DNA of 64,000 nucleotides from assembly GCF_947492535.1 (NCBI RefSeq), contig NZ_CANLNH010000003.1, forward strand, positions 1-64,000, read 5' to 3'. Positions 35,403-43,829 of this stretch are shown piece after piece (the stretch's first letter is position 1; the number at the start of each line of letters is the position of its first letter). The stretch comes from an uncultured Dokdonia sp. (GTDB lineage: Bacteria; Bacteroidota; Bacteroidia; Flavobacteriales; Flavobacteriaceae). The position numbers were made by a program, and so were the translations under genes. The notes under the pieces are model-generated. The model worked only from the letters and a program-made list of their open reading frames with translations. It had not been told where the DNA came from and ran no database searches.

Positions 35403-38354
35403 ATGAATACTACTGTGAAAAAAGAAAGCACATTCTCTTCTAAAGCGTCTTTATTATCTAGATGGAAAAATCGTGATAAGAAGGCTGTAGAAACGACTGA
35501 GATTACAAAAATACCAGAAGAGATTGCTGTGCCTTTATCTCGAGAACAAAAACGACTTTGGTTTTTACAGCAATTATTTCCGGATAATCCTTTTTATAAT
35601 TATTCTGAATTATACAGATTACAAGGCGATCTTCAAGTGTCCTTATTTGAAAAGAGTATACGTCTCATTGAAGACAAGCATGATATTCTACGTTCAAATT
35701 TCCAGGTAGAAGAAGGGGTTCCTAAAGTACATACAACACCTACCTCAAACTCGGTGTTTTCATATTATGATTTTAGTGACGCATCTTACGAAGTAGCATC
35801 TCAAAAAGCAGATGCGTTAATACGTACCCATGCAAGTCATACATTTCACCTTTCTGATGAAACCTTATTACAATCTACTGTTATAAAAGTTGCAGAGAAT
35901 GACTTTTTATTTTTAATAGTCATGCACCATATTATAACTGATAAGTGGTCTATGAAGGTTTTCCGAAAAGAACTAGCTGCACATTATGCCAGTCTAGTAA
36001 AAGGAATGACTCCAGATATAGAAAAACCTGAAATACAATACGCGAGCTATGCACATTGGCAAGGAAGTCAAGAAGTCAATAACAAACACCTGGACTATTG
36101 GAAGCAAAAGCTTTCAGGAGATTTGCCAACATTAAATCTACCTACCGATTATCCAAAAAAAGCACAACCCTCTTATAAAGGAACATTTCATAAGCAAGTA
36201 TATAGTGATCAAACATCCAAAGCCTTTTTTGATGCCTGTAAAAAACTAGAAGCAACTCCATATGTGACGATGCTTAGTATTTACTACGTTTTATTACAAA
36301 AATATGCTGGTCAAGAAGATATCTTGGTAGGTACGCCTATCACCAAAAGAGATCAGACGCGTTTAGAAAACCTTATCGGATTTTTTAATGACACCTTAGT
36401 CTTACGAACTAAAGTTGAGAAAGAAACTTCGTTTAGAGCATTGGTAAAAGAAGTTAAGAAAACTACCTTAGATGCTTTTTCTAATAAAGATATTTCTTTT
36501 GATACCCTAGTAAATACGCTAAAACCTACAAGGTCGCTAAGTGTGCATCCTTTCTTTCAAGTGATGTTTCTGTATCACAAAGTTCCAGAAACACCAACAT
36601 TAGGAGATGATATAAAAATCACTTATGAACCTTATGATGCAGGTGTTGCTAAATTTGATCTAACACTCTATATATCTGAAGACGAAGGTGCATTAATGTC
36701 GTTGATGGAATATGCAACAGATCTGTTTGATGCAACAACCATTGAGCGTATGCATACTCATTTTGAAAGAATTCTTACAACAGTAATTCAAAATCCTGAG
36801 GTGATTCTTTCAGAAATCGAAGTACAAACACCACAAGAAACACAGTTTTATACGACGTTAGAAGCTCCTGTACAAGAATATCAAATTCCACATCAGGGAA
36901 TTCATGAAATTATAACAGCTCAAGCATTACAGCAACCAGATGCTATCGCGGTTGCATTTAAAGATAAAAAAATCACCTATAAAGAGTTAAATGAGCGTGC
37001 AACACAAATTGCACATCAACTTTTAGAACAAGGCATTCAGAGAAATGATATTGTAGGGGTGTGTATTGAGCGTTCCGAACATATGATTATAGGACTGTTA
37101 GGAATTCTTAAAGCAGGCGCTGCATATCTTCCGCTCGATCCAGAGTACCCTTCAGATCGCATTTCGTATATTCTTAATAACGCTTTCGCGAAAGCGGTTA
37201 TCACCCAACAACATTTAGTAGTTAGCTTTGAAAATGTACCAGTACAAACGCTCACACTCGAAGCCATTTTAGAAACAAATCATGCTGAGGTGAATTTACC
37301 AAAAGTAGAGAGTAGTGATCTTGCGTATGTAATATATACCTCTGGAAGCACAGGAATGCCTAAAGGAGTTCCTATCACACATAAGAATATTATCAACTCT
37401 ACACTGTCCAGAACCGATTTTTATGGCTATGATCCTAAAGCATTTTTAGTGATGTCTTCGGTTTCTTTTGATAGTTCTAAAACAGGAATATTCTGGAGTT
37501 TATGTACAGGAGGGACCTTAGTGATATCAGAAAAACATCTAGAACAAGACATAGATCGTTTGGTACATACAATACATCAAAATAAGGTAACACATACGTT
37601 AATGCTCCCTTCATTATATACGCATATTGTAAACTATGGAGATGTAGAAAAACTTACTTCATTAGATACAGTGATTGTGGCTGGGGAAGCTTGTGCTACA
37701 CAACTTGCAAGGTTACACTTTGATACTTTACCTGAGGTGAAGTTATACAATGAATATGGCCCTACAGAAAGTACTGTATGGTGTATTGCACATCAATTAC
37801 AACCTTCAGATGCTAATGCAAATAGCATTCCTATTGGACGTCCTATTAAAAATATACAAGTATACATTCTAGATGATGATGCAAAGCGAGTTCCTTATGG
37901 TACTCCAGGTGAATTATATATAGGCGGTTTAGGACTTGCATCTGGATATTTGAATGATCCAGAGAAAACAGCACAAGCATTTACACAACACCCTTTTAAT
38001 ACAGATGTTACAAAACGTCTTTATAAAACAGGTGATATAGCCAAGTATAGAGCCGATGGTACGATAGAATTTTTAGGAAGGAAGGATCAACAAGTAAAAA
38101 TACGAGGGTATCGCATAGAACTTGATGAGATTGCAGAACAGATTAATATCGCCACAGGAGTACAACAAGCTATAGTCATGGTACAGAATGAAACAGACGC
38201 AATTGATTGGGAGACCTTAACGTCTGGGAATGCATCACAACTAGCAAACACCCTCACAAAATATATATCAAATACAGAAGTGCATCAGTTACTAGCTTCT
38301 ATAGAAACACTTCCAGAAGAAGCTATAGCAGTAATACTGGATACATTAGATTAA
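35403..38354 (+). CDS. NRPS C-A protein ending at the A8/A9 boundary
   Basis: A 983-residue NRPS. The condensation domain (about 45-470) has 'MHHIITDKWS', with Lys where Gly is usual. The adenylation domain (from about 495) has 'LKAGAAYLPLDP', 'YTSGSTGMPKG', 'NEYGPTEST', 'YKTGDIAKY' and 'KIRGYRIELDEIAEQ' (A8). The chain ends about 80 residues later, before A9 and A10. The missing A9/A10 part occurs at the start of the protein at 39163, after a methyltransferase gene, so the domain is split at the position where methyltransferase domains are inserted in interrupted adenylation domains. A hand-read pocket (D-S-T-L-I-A-E-V-W) gives no known substrate. A palindrome copy lies inside (37181-37196, AFAKA). 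Confidence 0.92.
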   Translation: MNTTVKKESTFSSKASLLSRWKNRDKKAVETTEITKIPEEIAVPLSREQKRLWFLQQLFPDNPFYNYSELYRLQGDLQVSLFEKSIRLIEDKHDILRSNFQVEEGVPKVHTTPTSNSVFSYYDFSDASYEVASQKADALIRTHASHTFHLSDETLLQSTVIKVAENDFLFLIVMHHIITDKWSMKVFRKELAAHYASLVKGMTPDIEKPEIQYASYAHWQGSQEVNNKHLDYWKQKLSGDLPTLNLPTDYPKKAQPSYKGTFHKQVYSDQTSKAFFDACKKLEATPYVTMLSIYYVLLQKYAGQEDILVGTPITKRDQTRLENLIGFFNDTLVLRTKVEKETSFRALVKEVKKTTLDAFSNKDISFDTLVNTLKPTRSLSVHPFFQVMFLYHKVPETPTLGDDIKITYEPYDAGVAKFDLTLYISEDEGALMSLMEYATDLFDATTIERMHTHFERILTTVIQNPEVILSEIEVQTPQETQFYTTLEAPVQEYQIPHQGIHEIITAQALQQPDAIAVAFKDKKITYKELNERATQIAHQLLEQGIQRNDIVGVCIERSEHMIIGLLGILKAGAAYLPLDPEYPSDRISYILNNAFAKAVITQQHLVVSFENVPVQTLTLEAILETNHAEVNLPKVESSDLAYVIYTSGSTGMPKGVPITHKNIINSTLSRTDFYGYDPKAFLVMSSVSFDSSKTGIFWSLCTGGTLVISEKHLEQDIDRLVHTIHQNKVTHTLMLPSLYTHIVNYGDVEKLTSLDTVIVAGEACATQLARLHFDTLPEVKLYNEYGPTESTVWCIAHQLQPSDANANSIPIGRPIKNIQVYILDDDAKRVPYGTPGELYIGGLGLASGYLNDPEKTAQAFTQHPFNTDVTKRLYKTGDIAKYRADGTIEFLGRKDQQVKIRGYRIELDEIAEQINIATGVQQAIVMVQNETDAIDWETLTSGNASQLANTLTKYISNTEVHQLLASIETLPEEAIAVILDTLD
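37181..37196. repeat. Palindromic repeat inside the split adenylation domain
   Basis: CGCTTTCGCGAAAGCG, in frame as Ala-Phe-Ala-Lys-Ala in the sequence NNAFAKAVIT, between motifs A2 and A3. Confidence 0.85.
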
Positions 38355-38365
38355 AAATACAGATC

Positions 38366-39163
38366 ATGCGAAGAGTTAGAAGATCAGAAGGATACGAAGT
38401 ACAGCTTACTATAAAGGAGGAAAATTTTATAACCCCCCCTAGAGCTATTCAGCGATCTGCAGTAATTAATAGAGCACTCAAAGAATTTTCGGCAGATATA
38501 GAAGCGATAGATGAACAAGCAAAGCATTTTGTACCTGGAAATGTCGCTACTGAGATTAGAGAAATAAAAGATAGAACCCATACACAGCTTTCTGATCAAG
38601 AGATTATGGAAGATTGGCAAATACCACTTATGCAAGGTATGGCTGATGTGATTTGTGAGACTCAGGGTGATATTCTAGAAATAGGTTTTGGGCGCGGTAT
38701 TTCTTCAGATATGATTCAAGAACATCGTGTGAAATCTCATACAATTATTGAGTGTAATGACGCTGTAATCAATGATTACTTTCAAGAATGGAAAGAGAAG
38801 TTTACAGGAGCTGATATACGTATGGTAAAAGGCTTATGGCAAGATACAATAGATGACTTAGGATTATTTGATGGGATATTTTTTCATACCTATCCATTAA
38901 ACGAAGAGGAGTATATGAAGTATGTCCAGGAGAGTATCACATTTGCAGAGCACTTCTTCCCGTATGCATCTAGTCATCTTAATCCAGGAGGATCATTTAC
39001 ATATTTTTCTAATGAGATAGATTCATTAAGTAGAGAGCATCAACGATTATTACTAAAACACTTTTCATCGTTTAGTATTCAAATCGTTGATCTTACCATG
39101 CCAGAAGATGTAAAAGACATCTGGTGGGCAAATTCAATTGTAGTTGTAAAAGCAATAAAGTAA
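38366..39163 (+). CDS. GAMT-like SAM methyltransferase between the two halves of an adenylation domain
   Basis: A 265-residue class I methyltransferase starting at the ATG at 38366, 11 bp after the NRPS stop; a longer open frame upstream is read through NRPS sequence. 'IMEDWQIPLM', 'ILEIGFGRGISSD', 'HTIIECNDAV', 'VKGLWQD' and 'FDGIFFHTYPLNEE' line up with guanidinoacetate N-methyltransferase (WETP, EVGFG, IIECND, KGLWED, YDTYPLSEE). The two acidic residues GAMT uses to bind guanidine are replaced (Glu by Gln85, Asp by His174), so the substrate must differ. Position and coupling (TAATG overlap with the next gene) suggest it methylates an aminoacyl group on the module's carrier. N-methylation is the likeliest outcome but O- or C- cannot be excluded. 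Confidence 0.88.
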   Translation: MRRVRRSEGYEVQLTIKEENFITPPRAIQRSAVINRALKEFSADIEAIDEQAKHFVPGNVATEIREIKDRTHTQLSDQEIMEDWQIPLMQGMADVICETQGDILEIGFGRGISSDMIQEHRVKSHTIIECNDAVINDYFQEWKEKFTGADIRMVKGLWQDTIDDLGLFDGIFFHTYPLNEEEYMKYVQESITFAEHFFPYASSHLNPGGSFTYFSNEIDSLSREHQRLLLKHFSSFSIQIVDLTMPEDVKDIWWANSIVVVKAIK

Positions 39164-41355
39164 TGGTAGGAAATATAGAAGACAGAATAGAAGCATTAAG
39201 CCCAAAAGGGAAAAAGCTGTTATTGCTTAAAGCGAAAGAAGCCATTGCAATGCAAACTAAAAATGAAACGACCTCAGGTCGTAAGCGTATTGTTGCTTAT
39301 GTGCAAGGAAGTGATCCGTTTTCGGCAGATCAATTAAGAAAAGAGCTTCAAAGCAAACTCCCTGATTATATGGTGCCGTCACAGTTTGTTCCTGTAGCCC
39401 ATATGCCAGTATTACCTAATGGGAAAATAGATAGAAAACAATTACGTACTGCATCTATAACAACATCGCCAGCATCTATTTCAAATGATGCAACTAAGAG
39501 TGTTTCTAATAAAACAGAACAACAATTACTTACAATTTGGGAAGAAGTACTTGGTTTTTCTCCCATTCACAAAGAAGATAACTTTTTTGAAATAGGAGGG
39601 GATTCTATTTTGAGTATTCAAATTATCGCCAAAGCAAGAAAAGAAGGTGTTGTATTACAATCTAATGCATTGTTTGAGCATCAAACCATTGCAGAGTTAT
39701 GTCTTTTTGCAGAAACTCTTCAAAATAACGATACTTCTGTTGAAGAAAAACTCATTACAATATGGGAAGAGACACTTGGTTTTTCTCCTATTCATAAAGA
39801 TGATAATTTCTTTGAGATAGGCGGAGATTCAATATTAAGCATTCAGATTATAGCAAAGGCTAGAAAGGAAGGAATTATTCTCGAATCTAATCACATATTT
39901 GAACACCAGACGATTGCTGAGTTATCGCTTTTCGCGAAAGCGGAAACAAAAGAATTTAAAAACGAATTGTTACAAGGAGTGGTCTCTTTATCTCCTATAC
40001 AACAGTGGTTTTTTGACGATCATAAAAATGCACCTCATTATTGGAATCAAGGCATTCGGTTAGATGCACTAGCTGCTTTTTCAGAGAAGCAATTACAAAT
40101 AGTGTGCGATTATATGATTATCCAACATGATACATTGCGATCTCGATTTAGACTCGAAGATGATACATGGATTCAGGATATAGGAAAGCCAGAACAAATT
40201 TTTGCATTAGAATATGTGGATTGTACAGGAGTTGCTCCAGAAAACTATGAGCAAGTAGCATCCCAACATATGCAGCGTGTTCAAGATGCCTTTATCTTAT
40301 CTGAAGGGTCTTTATTTAAGTGTCTCTATTTTAATACAGGGAATGCGACTGCAAATTTCTGCCTACTTATTGCACATCACTTAATTGTAGATGCGGTGTC
40401 TTGGCAAATTATTACAGACGATTTTATAAGTGCTTTACAACAGGTAGCGATAACGGAAAGTATTAAAAAAGAACCAAAAACTAATTCCATAACCGAATGG
40501 AATACATATCTCCAGACGTATGTAGATACGATAACTACTAATGAACTTGATTTTTGGAAGTCTCAAATAACACCTGTAGCAGCCTTACCTTTTGATAAAG
40601 AAGATCATACAGTGATTGAAGAAAAAGACATTGTACAACTTCATTTCACATTAGATAAAGAGGTTACTAAGGGGGTACAGGAAGCAAATCAAGCCTATAA
40701 TACAAAGATAGAAGAACTGCTTATTACTGCATTTGTAGCAGCTATAAGTACGTGGAGTCAGCAAAATGAAGTCGCTATTGGTTTTGAAAGACATGGTAGA
40801 GAAACTGCAGAATCACAACTCGATGTGTCTAAAACAGTAGGATGGTTTACTTCTTATTTTCCAGTAAAATTTGCTCACACATCCTATCATGATTTAGAAA
40901 GCCAAATAGTATCAGTAAAAGAAAAAATGCGAAGCATTCCCAATGGAGGTATAGGATACGGTGCATTACGCTATCTCAAAAATACATTTGGAGCTATTGG
41001 AAATCCTGAGATTGTATTTAATTTTTTAGGAACTAAAACCACTTCTACAGCCGATCATGGAATTATAGTGACACCGCTCTCTGAAAACCTTAGAGACTTA
41101 CGAAGTGAGCGTCATTATAAATTAGAAATAAATGTACAGATTATTGATGAACAATTATATGGTAGCTGTAGTTATGGAAGTACTGTACACTCATCTGAAA
41201 CAATTAAACTATTAATGAATGACTTTAAAGAACGTATTCAAGAGATTGGTACGTATTGTAACCAAATAGAAAATGGTGGGTATACTCCTTCTGATTTTTC
41301 TGATGCAGAGATAAGTCAAGATGATTTGGATAGTCTGCTCGACTTTTTAGAATAA
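39163..41355 (+). CDS. NRPS protein: adenylation C-terminal part, PCP, PCP, epimerisation
   Basis: A 730-residue protein from the ATG at 39163, which overlaps the methyltransferase stop (TAATG). Residues 1-100 hold the missing adenylation end: 'RKRIVAYVQG', 'LPDYMVPSQF' (A9) and 'NGKIDRKQL' (A10). Two almost identical carrier domains follow with phosphopantetheine serines at 148 and 223 (IGGDSILS twice). From about 265 an epimerisation domain shows 'LSPIQQWFF', 'AHHLIVDAVSWQ', 'FERHGRE' and 'KTVGWFTSYFP'. It should complete activation, hold the methylated residue and convert it to the D form, matching the DCL-type use of the following C domain (inference). Confidence 0.92.
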   Translation: MVGNIEDRIEALSPKGKKLLLLKAKEAIAMQTKNETTSGRKRIVAYVQGSDPFSADQLRKELQSKLPDYMVPSQFVPVAHMPVLPNGKIDRKQLRTASITTSPASISNDATKSVSNKTEQQLLTIWEEVLGFSPIHKEDNFFEIGGDSILSIQIIAKARKEGVVLQSNALFEHQTIAELCLFAETLQNNDTSVEEKLITIWEETLGFSPIHKDDNFFEIGGDSILSIQIIAKARKEGIILESNHIFEHQTIAELSLFAKAETKEFKNELLQGVVSLSPIQQWFFDDHKNAPHYWNQGIRLDALAAFSEKQLQIVCDYMIIQHDTLRSRFRLEDDTWIQDIGKPEQIFALEYVDCTGVAPENYEQVASQHMQRVQDAFILSEGSLFKCLYFNTGNATANFCLLIAHHLIVDAVSWQIITDDFISALQQVAITESIKKEPKTNSITEWNTYLQTYVDTITTNELDFWKSQITPVAALPFDKEDHTVIEEKDIVQLHFTLDKEVTKGVQEANQAYNTKIEELLITAFVAAISTWSQQNEVAIGFERHGRETAESQLDVSKTVGWFTSYFPVKFAHTSYHDLESQIVSVKEKMRSIPNGGIGYGALRYLKNTFGAIGNPEIVFNFLGTKTTSTADHGIIVTPLSENLRDLRSERHYKLEINVQIIDEQLYGSCSYGSTVHSSETIKLLMNDFKERIQEIGTYCNQIENGGYTPSDFSDAEISQDDLDSLLDFLE
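39520..39941 (+). repeat. Tandem duplication of the carrier-protein segment (225-bp period)
   Basis: 39520-39716 and 39745-39941 encode nearly the same carrier domain ('LGFSPIHKxDNFFEIGGDSILSIQIIAKARKEG' shared, shown here as two adjacent blocks), but many synonymous codons differ. The two copies align without indels. Confidence 0.85.
39926..39942. repeat. Variant palindromic repeat at the PCP2/E linker
   Basis: CGCTTTTCGCGAAAGCG (one extra T). It occupies the exact place of CTTTTTGCAGAAACT in the first carrier copy, with no length change. Confidence 0.75.
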
Positions 41356-41397
41356 ATCTAGCGTATACGTACGATCATCATATAAAAGAAAATACAC

Positions 41398-43824
41398 ATG
41401 GAAACAACAATCAAAAAACCTAAAATAGATGCGATCTACCCGCTTACAGCTATGCAACAAGGGTTACTTTTCCATCACTTAACAGAGGGAGAAGACCAAG
41501 GCTTTTTGACTGTTCAGTGTGTGATTGATGGAAATCTAGATATAGACGTATTTAAACAAGCGTGGAAAACAGTTACAAAGCGTCATGAAGTCATGCGTAC
41601 TTCTGTACACTGGAAAAAGGTAGAACGCCCAGTACTTTTGGTACGACCAGAAAAAGAAATTCAGTGGTCATTTTTGGATTGGAGAGATCAACCTATAGAA
41701 GAACAAGGGGTATCGCTAGAGGCGTATAAAAAAGAACGAAAAGATCTTGGGGTTGCATTTGAAGAAAATCCTCTTTCTAGAATAACTGTTATTCAAAAAG
41801 CAACAGATAGCTATTATCTGGTATGGGAATGTCATCATCTATTATTAGATGGGTGGTCATCTACTATTATTTTAAAAGATGCGTTTGCCTATTATGGAAG
41901 TTTATCTTCGGGAACATCACCACAATTACCAACGATACCAAATTATAAATCATATAGAAATTGGTTAAAGGCAAATACATCAGATAGCGCAGCAAATTTT
42001 TGGGAAACTACTTTTGACAACTTTACAAAAGCGTCTTTATTTCAACAAAGTACAGCACAGTCATTGGGAAAAAGCCCTACGACATATACAAATAAGTTTA
42101 CAGAACAAACCTCTAATGATTTAAAAAAACTAGCTAAATATTATAAAGTAACGCTTAATACATTATTTCAAGGAATTTGGTCATTAGCACTTGCTAAGTG
42201 TTTTAATACCAAAGATGTGACGTTTGGAACGACAGTTTCTGGACGTTCTATCCCGTTCCCAAATATAGAACGTATGGCAGGAATGTTTGCCAATGTACTT
42301 CCCGTACGTACGCTTTTTGATGTTTCCCATTCATTCCAATCCTGTTTACAGGAATTGCAGTCTCAGCAGCAAGAAGCACGTAACTATGAATATTGTAAAA
42401 TAGATGAGATTGTTTCGTGGGCAAATGTGCCTGAAGATCAACCTTTATTTGATAATTTATTTGTTTTTGAAAATTTTCCTTGGGAAGATATTTCCAGTGG
42501 TGATCTTACGGTGAGTGGTTTTGAAAGTGGTATCACTACGACCTATCCTTTGACCGTAATTTTTAAAATAGAAGATTGTATTCAGTATGATATATTAGTA
42601 AATACCGATGTGATTCCAACCTCTATCATAGAGTGGTTTCTCAATGTGATCCCTACGATAGCAGTCACCTTACTTTTAAATAAAGATACTTCAGTAAATG
42701 ATGCCTTGCAACAAATTCAAATAATTCCTAGTGCGCTTTCGCGAAAGCGTATACTGGATGACTTACAAGTTCAAGAAGATTTTGAAAAGAAAGAAACAAC
42801 CTATGTCGCTCCTAGAAATAAAGTGGAATTAACACTGGTTGAAATCTGGGAACAGCTTTTTGGTATGAATTATATAAGTATTACCGATAGTTTTTTCCAT
42901 TTGGGCGGGAAGTCATTATTGTCTGTCAAAATGTTTGTGCTTATAGAGGAAAAATTAGGAGTTAAATTATCTCCAACTACATTGTTGGAATCACCTACTA
43001 TTCAAGCATTAGCAGAAGTTATTAATACCAAAGGGGATACAGATACCGTAGCGTGGAAATACTTAGTTCCTATCAAAACAAAAGGAGAAAAAGCACCTTT
43101 GTTTTGTATTCATGCAGGAGGAGGTCACGTGTTTTTTTATAAAAGTTTGGCAGATGCTGTAGATGCGCAAAGACCTGTATATGCATTACAACCTGTAGGG
43201 ATTTTCGGGGAAGATAATAAGCACCAAAGTATTGAGGAGATGGCAAGAGATTATGCAGATGAGATCAGTCTTGTACAACCGGAAGGAACTTTGAATATAG
43301 TAGTTTATTGTTTTAGTACAGCAGTAGGATTAGAAATGGTAGCTCATTTAAAATCTAAAGGAAGAAATGCACATCTTATTGTAGCAGATACCATCGCTGA
43401 ACATCGATTATTGTTCAATAAAGAACGATTGGTTATTAGAACTACAGCATTTTTAAAACGTTTTTTCTCAAACCCTTTCAAAGCATTATATGCAATGATT
43501 GGATTTAGAGTGATGTTCTATTTAAAACCTTTGCGTGTAAAGCTTTTTGGAAATGAAGCCGAAAAGAACACCGAAAAGATGCGATTACATCTCGTTGATT
43601 TATTTACTGCCTACCAATGGAATACCAATATTGATAATGTATCTCTTGTTCTTACAGAAAAAGGAGATGATCATTATAATAATGAGATTGTACGCTCATG
43701 GAAACCTTTAGTACTAGGCGAAATTGATGTAAAAACCACCAAAGGACAACATGCTACATTTTTTGAAGATCCTGATGTACTATATACAGCACAGGCTATG
43801 GATGAAGTAATTGTAGAAAACTAA
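41398..43824 (+). CDS. NRPS terminal protein C-PCP-TE with cysteine thioesterase
   Basis: An 808-residue protein. The condensation domain (about 10-435) has the canonical 'ECHHLLLDGWS'. No adenylation domain follows; a 30-residue linker containing ALSRKR (palindrome) leads to a carrier domain ('FFHLGGKSLLSVKMF'). The thioesterase starts near 555 ('APLFCIHAGGGHVFFYKSLA'). At the nucleophile elbow the usual Y-S-F-G-G is Y-C-F-S-T, so Cys638 replaces Ser; the Asp (IVADT) and His (KGQHATFF) of the triad are present. It should accept the growing peptide and release it by hydrolysis, cyclisation or transfer. Its carrier must be charged in trans, perhaps by the stand-alone adenylation enzyme, or simply hold the upstream chain. 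Confidence 0.92.
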   Translation: METTIKKPKIDAIYPLTAMQQGLLFHHLTEGEDQGFLTVQCVIDGNLDIDVFKQAWKTVTKRHEVMRTSVHWKKVERPVLLVRPEKEIQWSFLDWRDQPIEEQGVSLEAYKKERKDLGVAFEENPLSRITVIQKATDSYYLVWECHHLLLDGWSSTIILKDAFAYYGSLSSGTSPQLPTIPNYKSYRNWLKANTSDSAANFWETTFDNFTKASLFQQSTAQSLGKSPTTYTNKFTEQTSNDLKKLAKYYKVTLNTLFQGIWSLALAKCFNTKDVTFGTTVSGRSIPFPNIERMAGMFANVLPVRTLFDVSHSFQSCLQELQSQQQEARNYEYCKIDEIVSWANVPEDQPLFDNLFVFENFPWEDISSGDLTVSGFESGITTTYPLTVIFKIEDCIQYDILVNTDVIPTSIIEWFLNVIPTIAVTLLLNKDTSVNDALQQIQIIPSALSRKRILDDLQVQEDFEKKETTYVAPRNKVELTLVEIWEQLFGMNYISITDSFFHLGGKSLLSVKMFVLIEEKLGVKLSPTTLLESPTIQALAEVINTKGDTDTVAWKYLVPIKTKGEKAPLFCIHAGGGHVFFYKSLADAVDAQRPVYALQPVGIFGEDNKHQSIEEMARDYADEISLVQPEGTLNIVVYCFSTAVGLEMVAHLKSKGRNAHLIVADTIAEHRLLFNKERLVIRTTAFLKRFFSNPFKALYAMIGFRVMFYLKPLRVKLFGNEAEKNTEKMRLHLVDLFTAYQWNTNIDNVSLVLTEKGDDHYNNEIVRSWKPLVLGEIDVKTTKGQHATFFEDPDVLYTAQAMDEVIVEN
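42734..42749. repeat. Palindromic repeat at the C/PCP junction of the terminal NRPS
   Basis: CGCTTTCGCGAAAGCG read as Ala-Leu-Ser-Arg-Lys-Arg, exactly where an adenylation domain would normally begin. Confidence 0.85.
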
Positions 43825-43829
43825 ACAGT

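Noticed and set aside
38207-38365. Upstream extension of the methyltransferase frame into the NRPS gene
   Set aside because: The extra residues are out-of-frame NRPS sequence; the ATG at 38366 starts the GAMT-like region cleanly.
39520-39941. CRISPR-like or other non-coding tandem repeat
   Set aside because: The repeat is a duplicated carrier domain in one coding frame; no CRISPR array or Cas gene is visible in the window.
35403-41355. Reading the split NRPS as simple sequencing frameshifts
   Set aside because: Two independent errors at exactly the A8/A9 insertion point, one giving a natural TAATG coupling, are less likely than real gene boundaries, although not excluded without reads.
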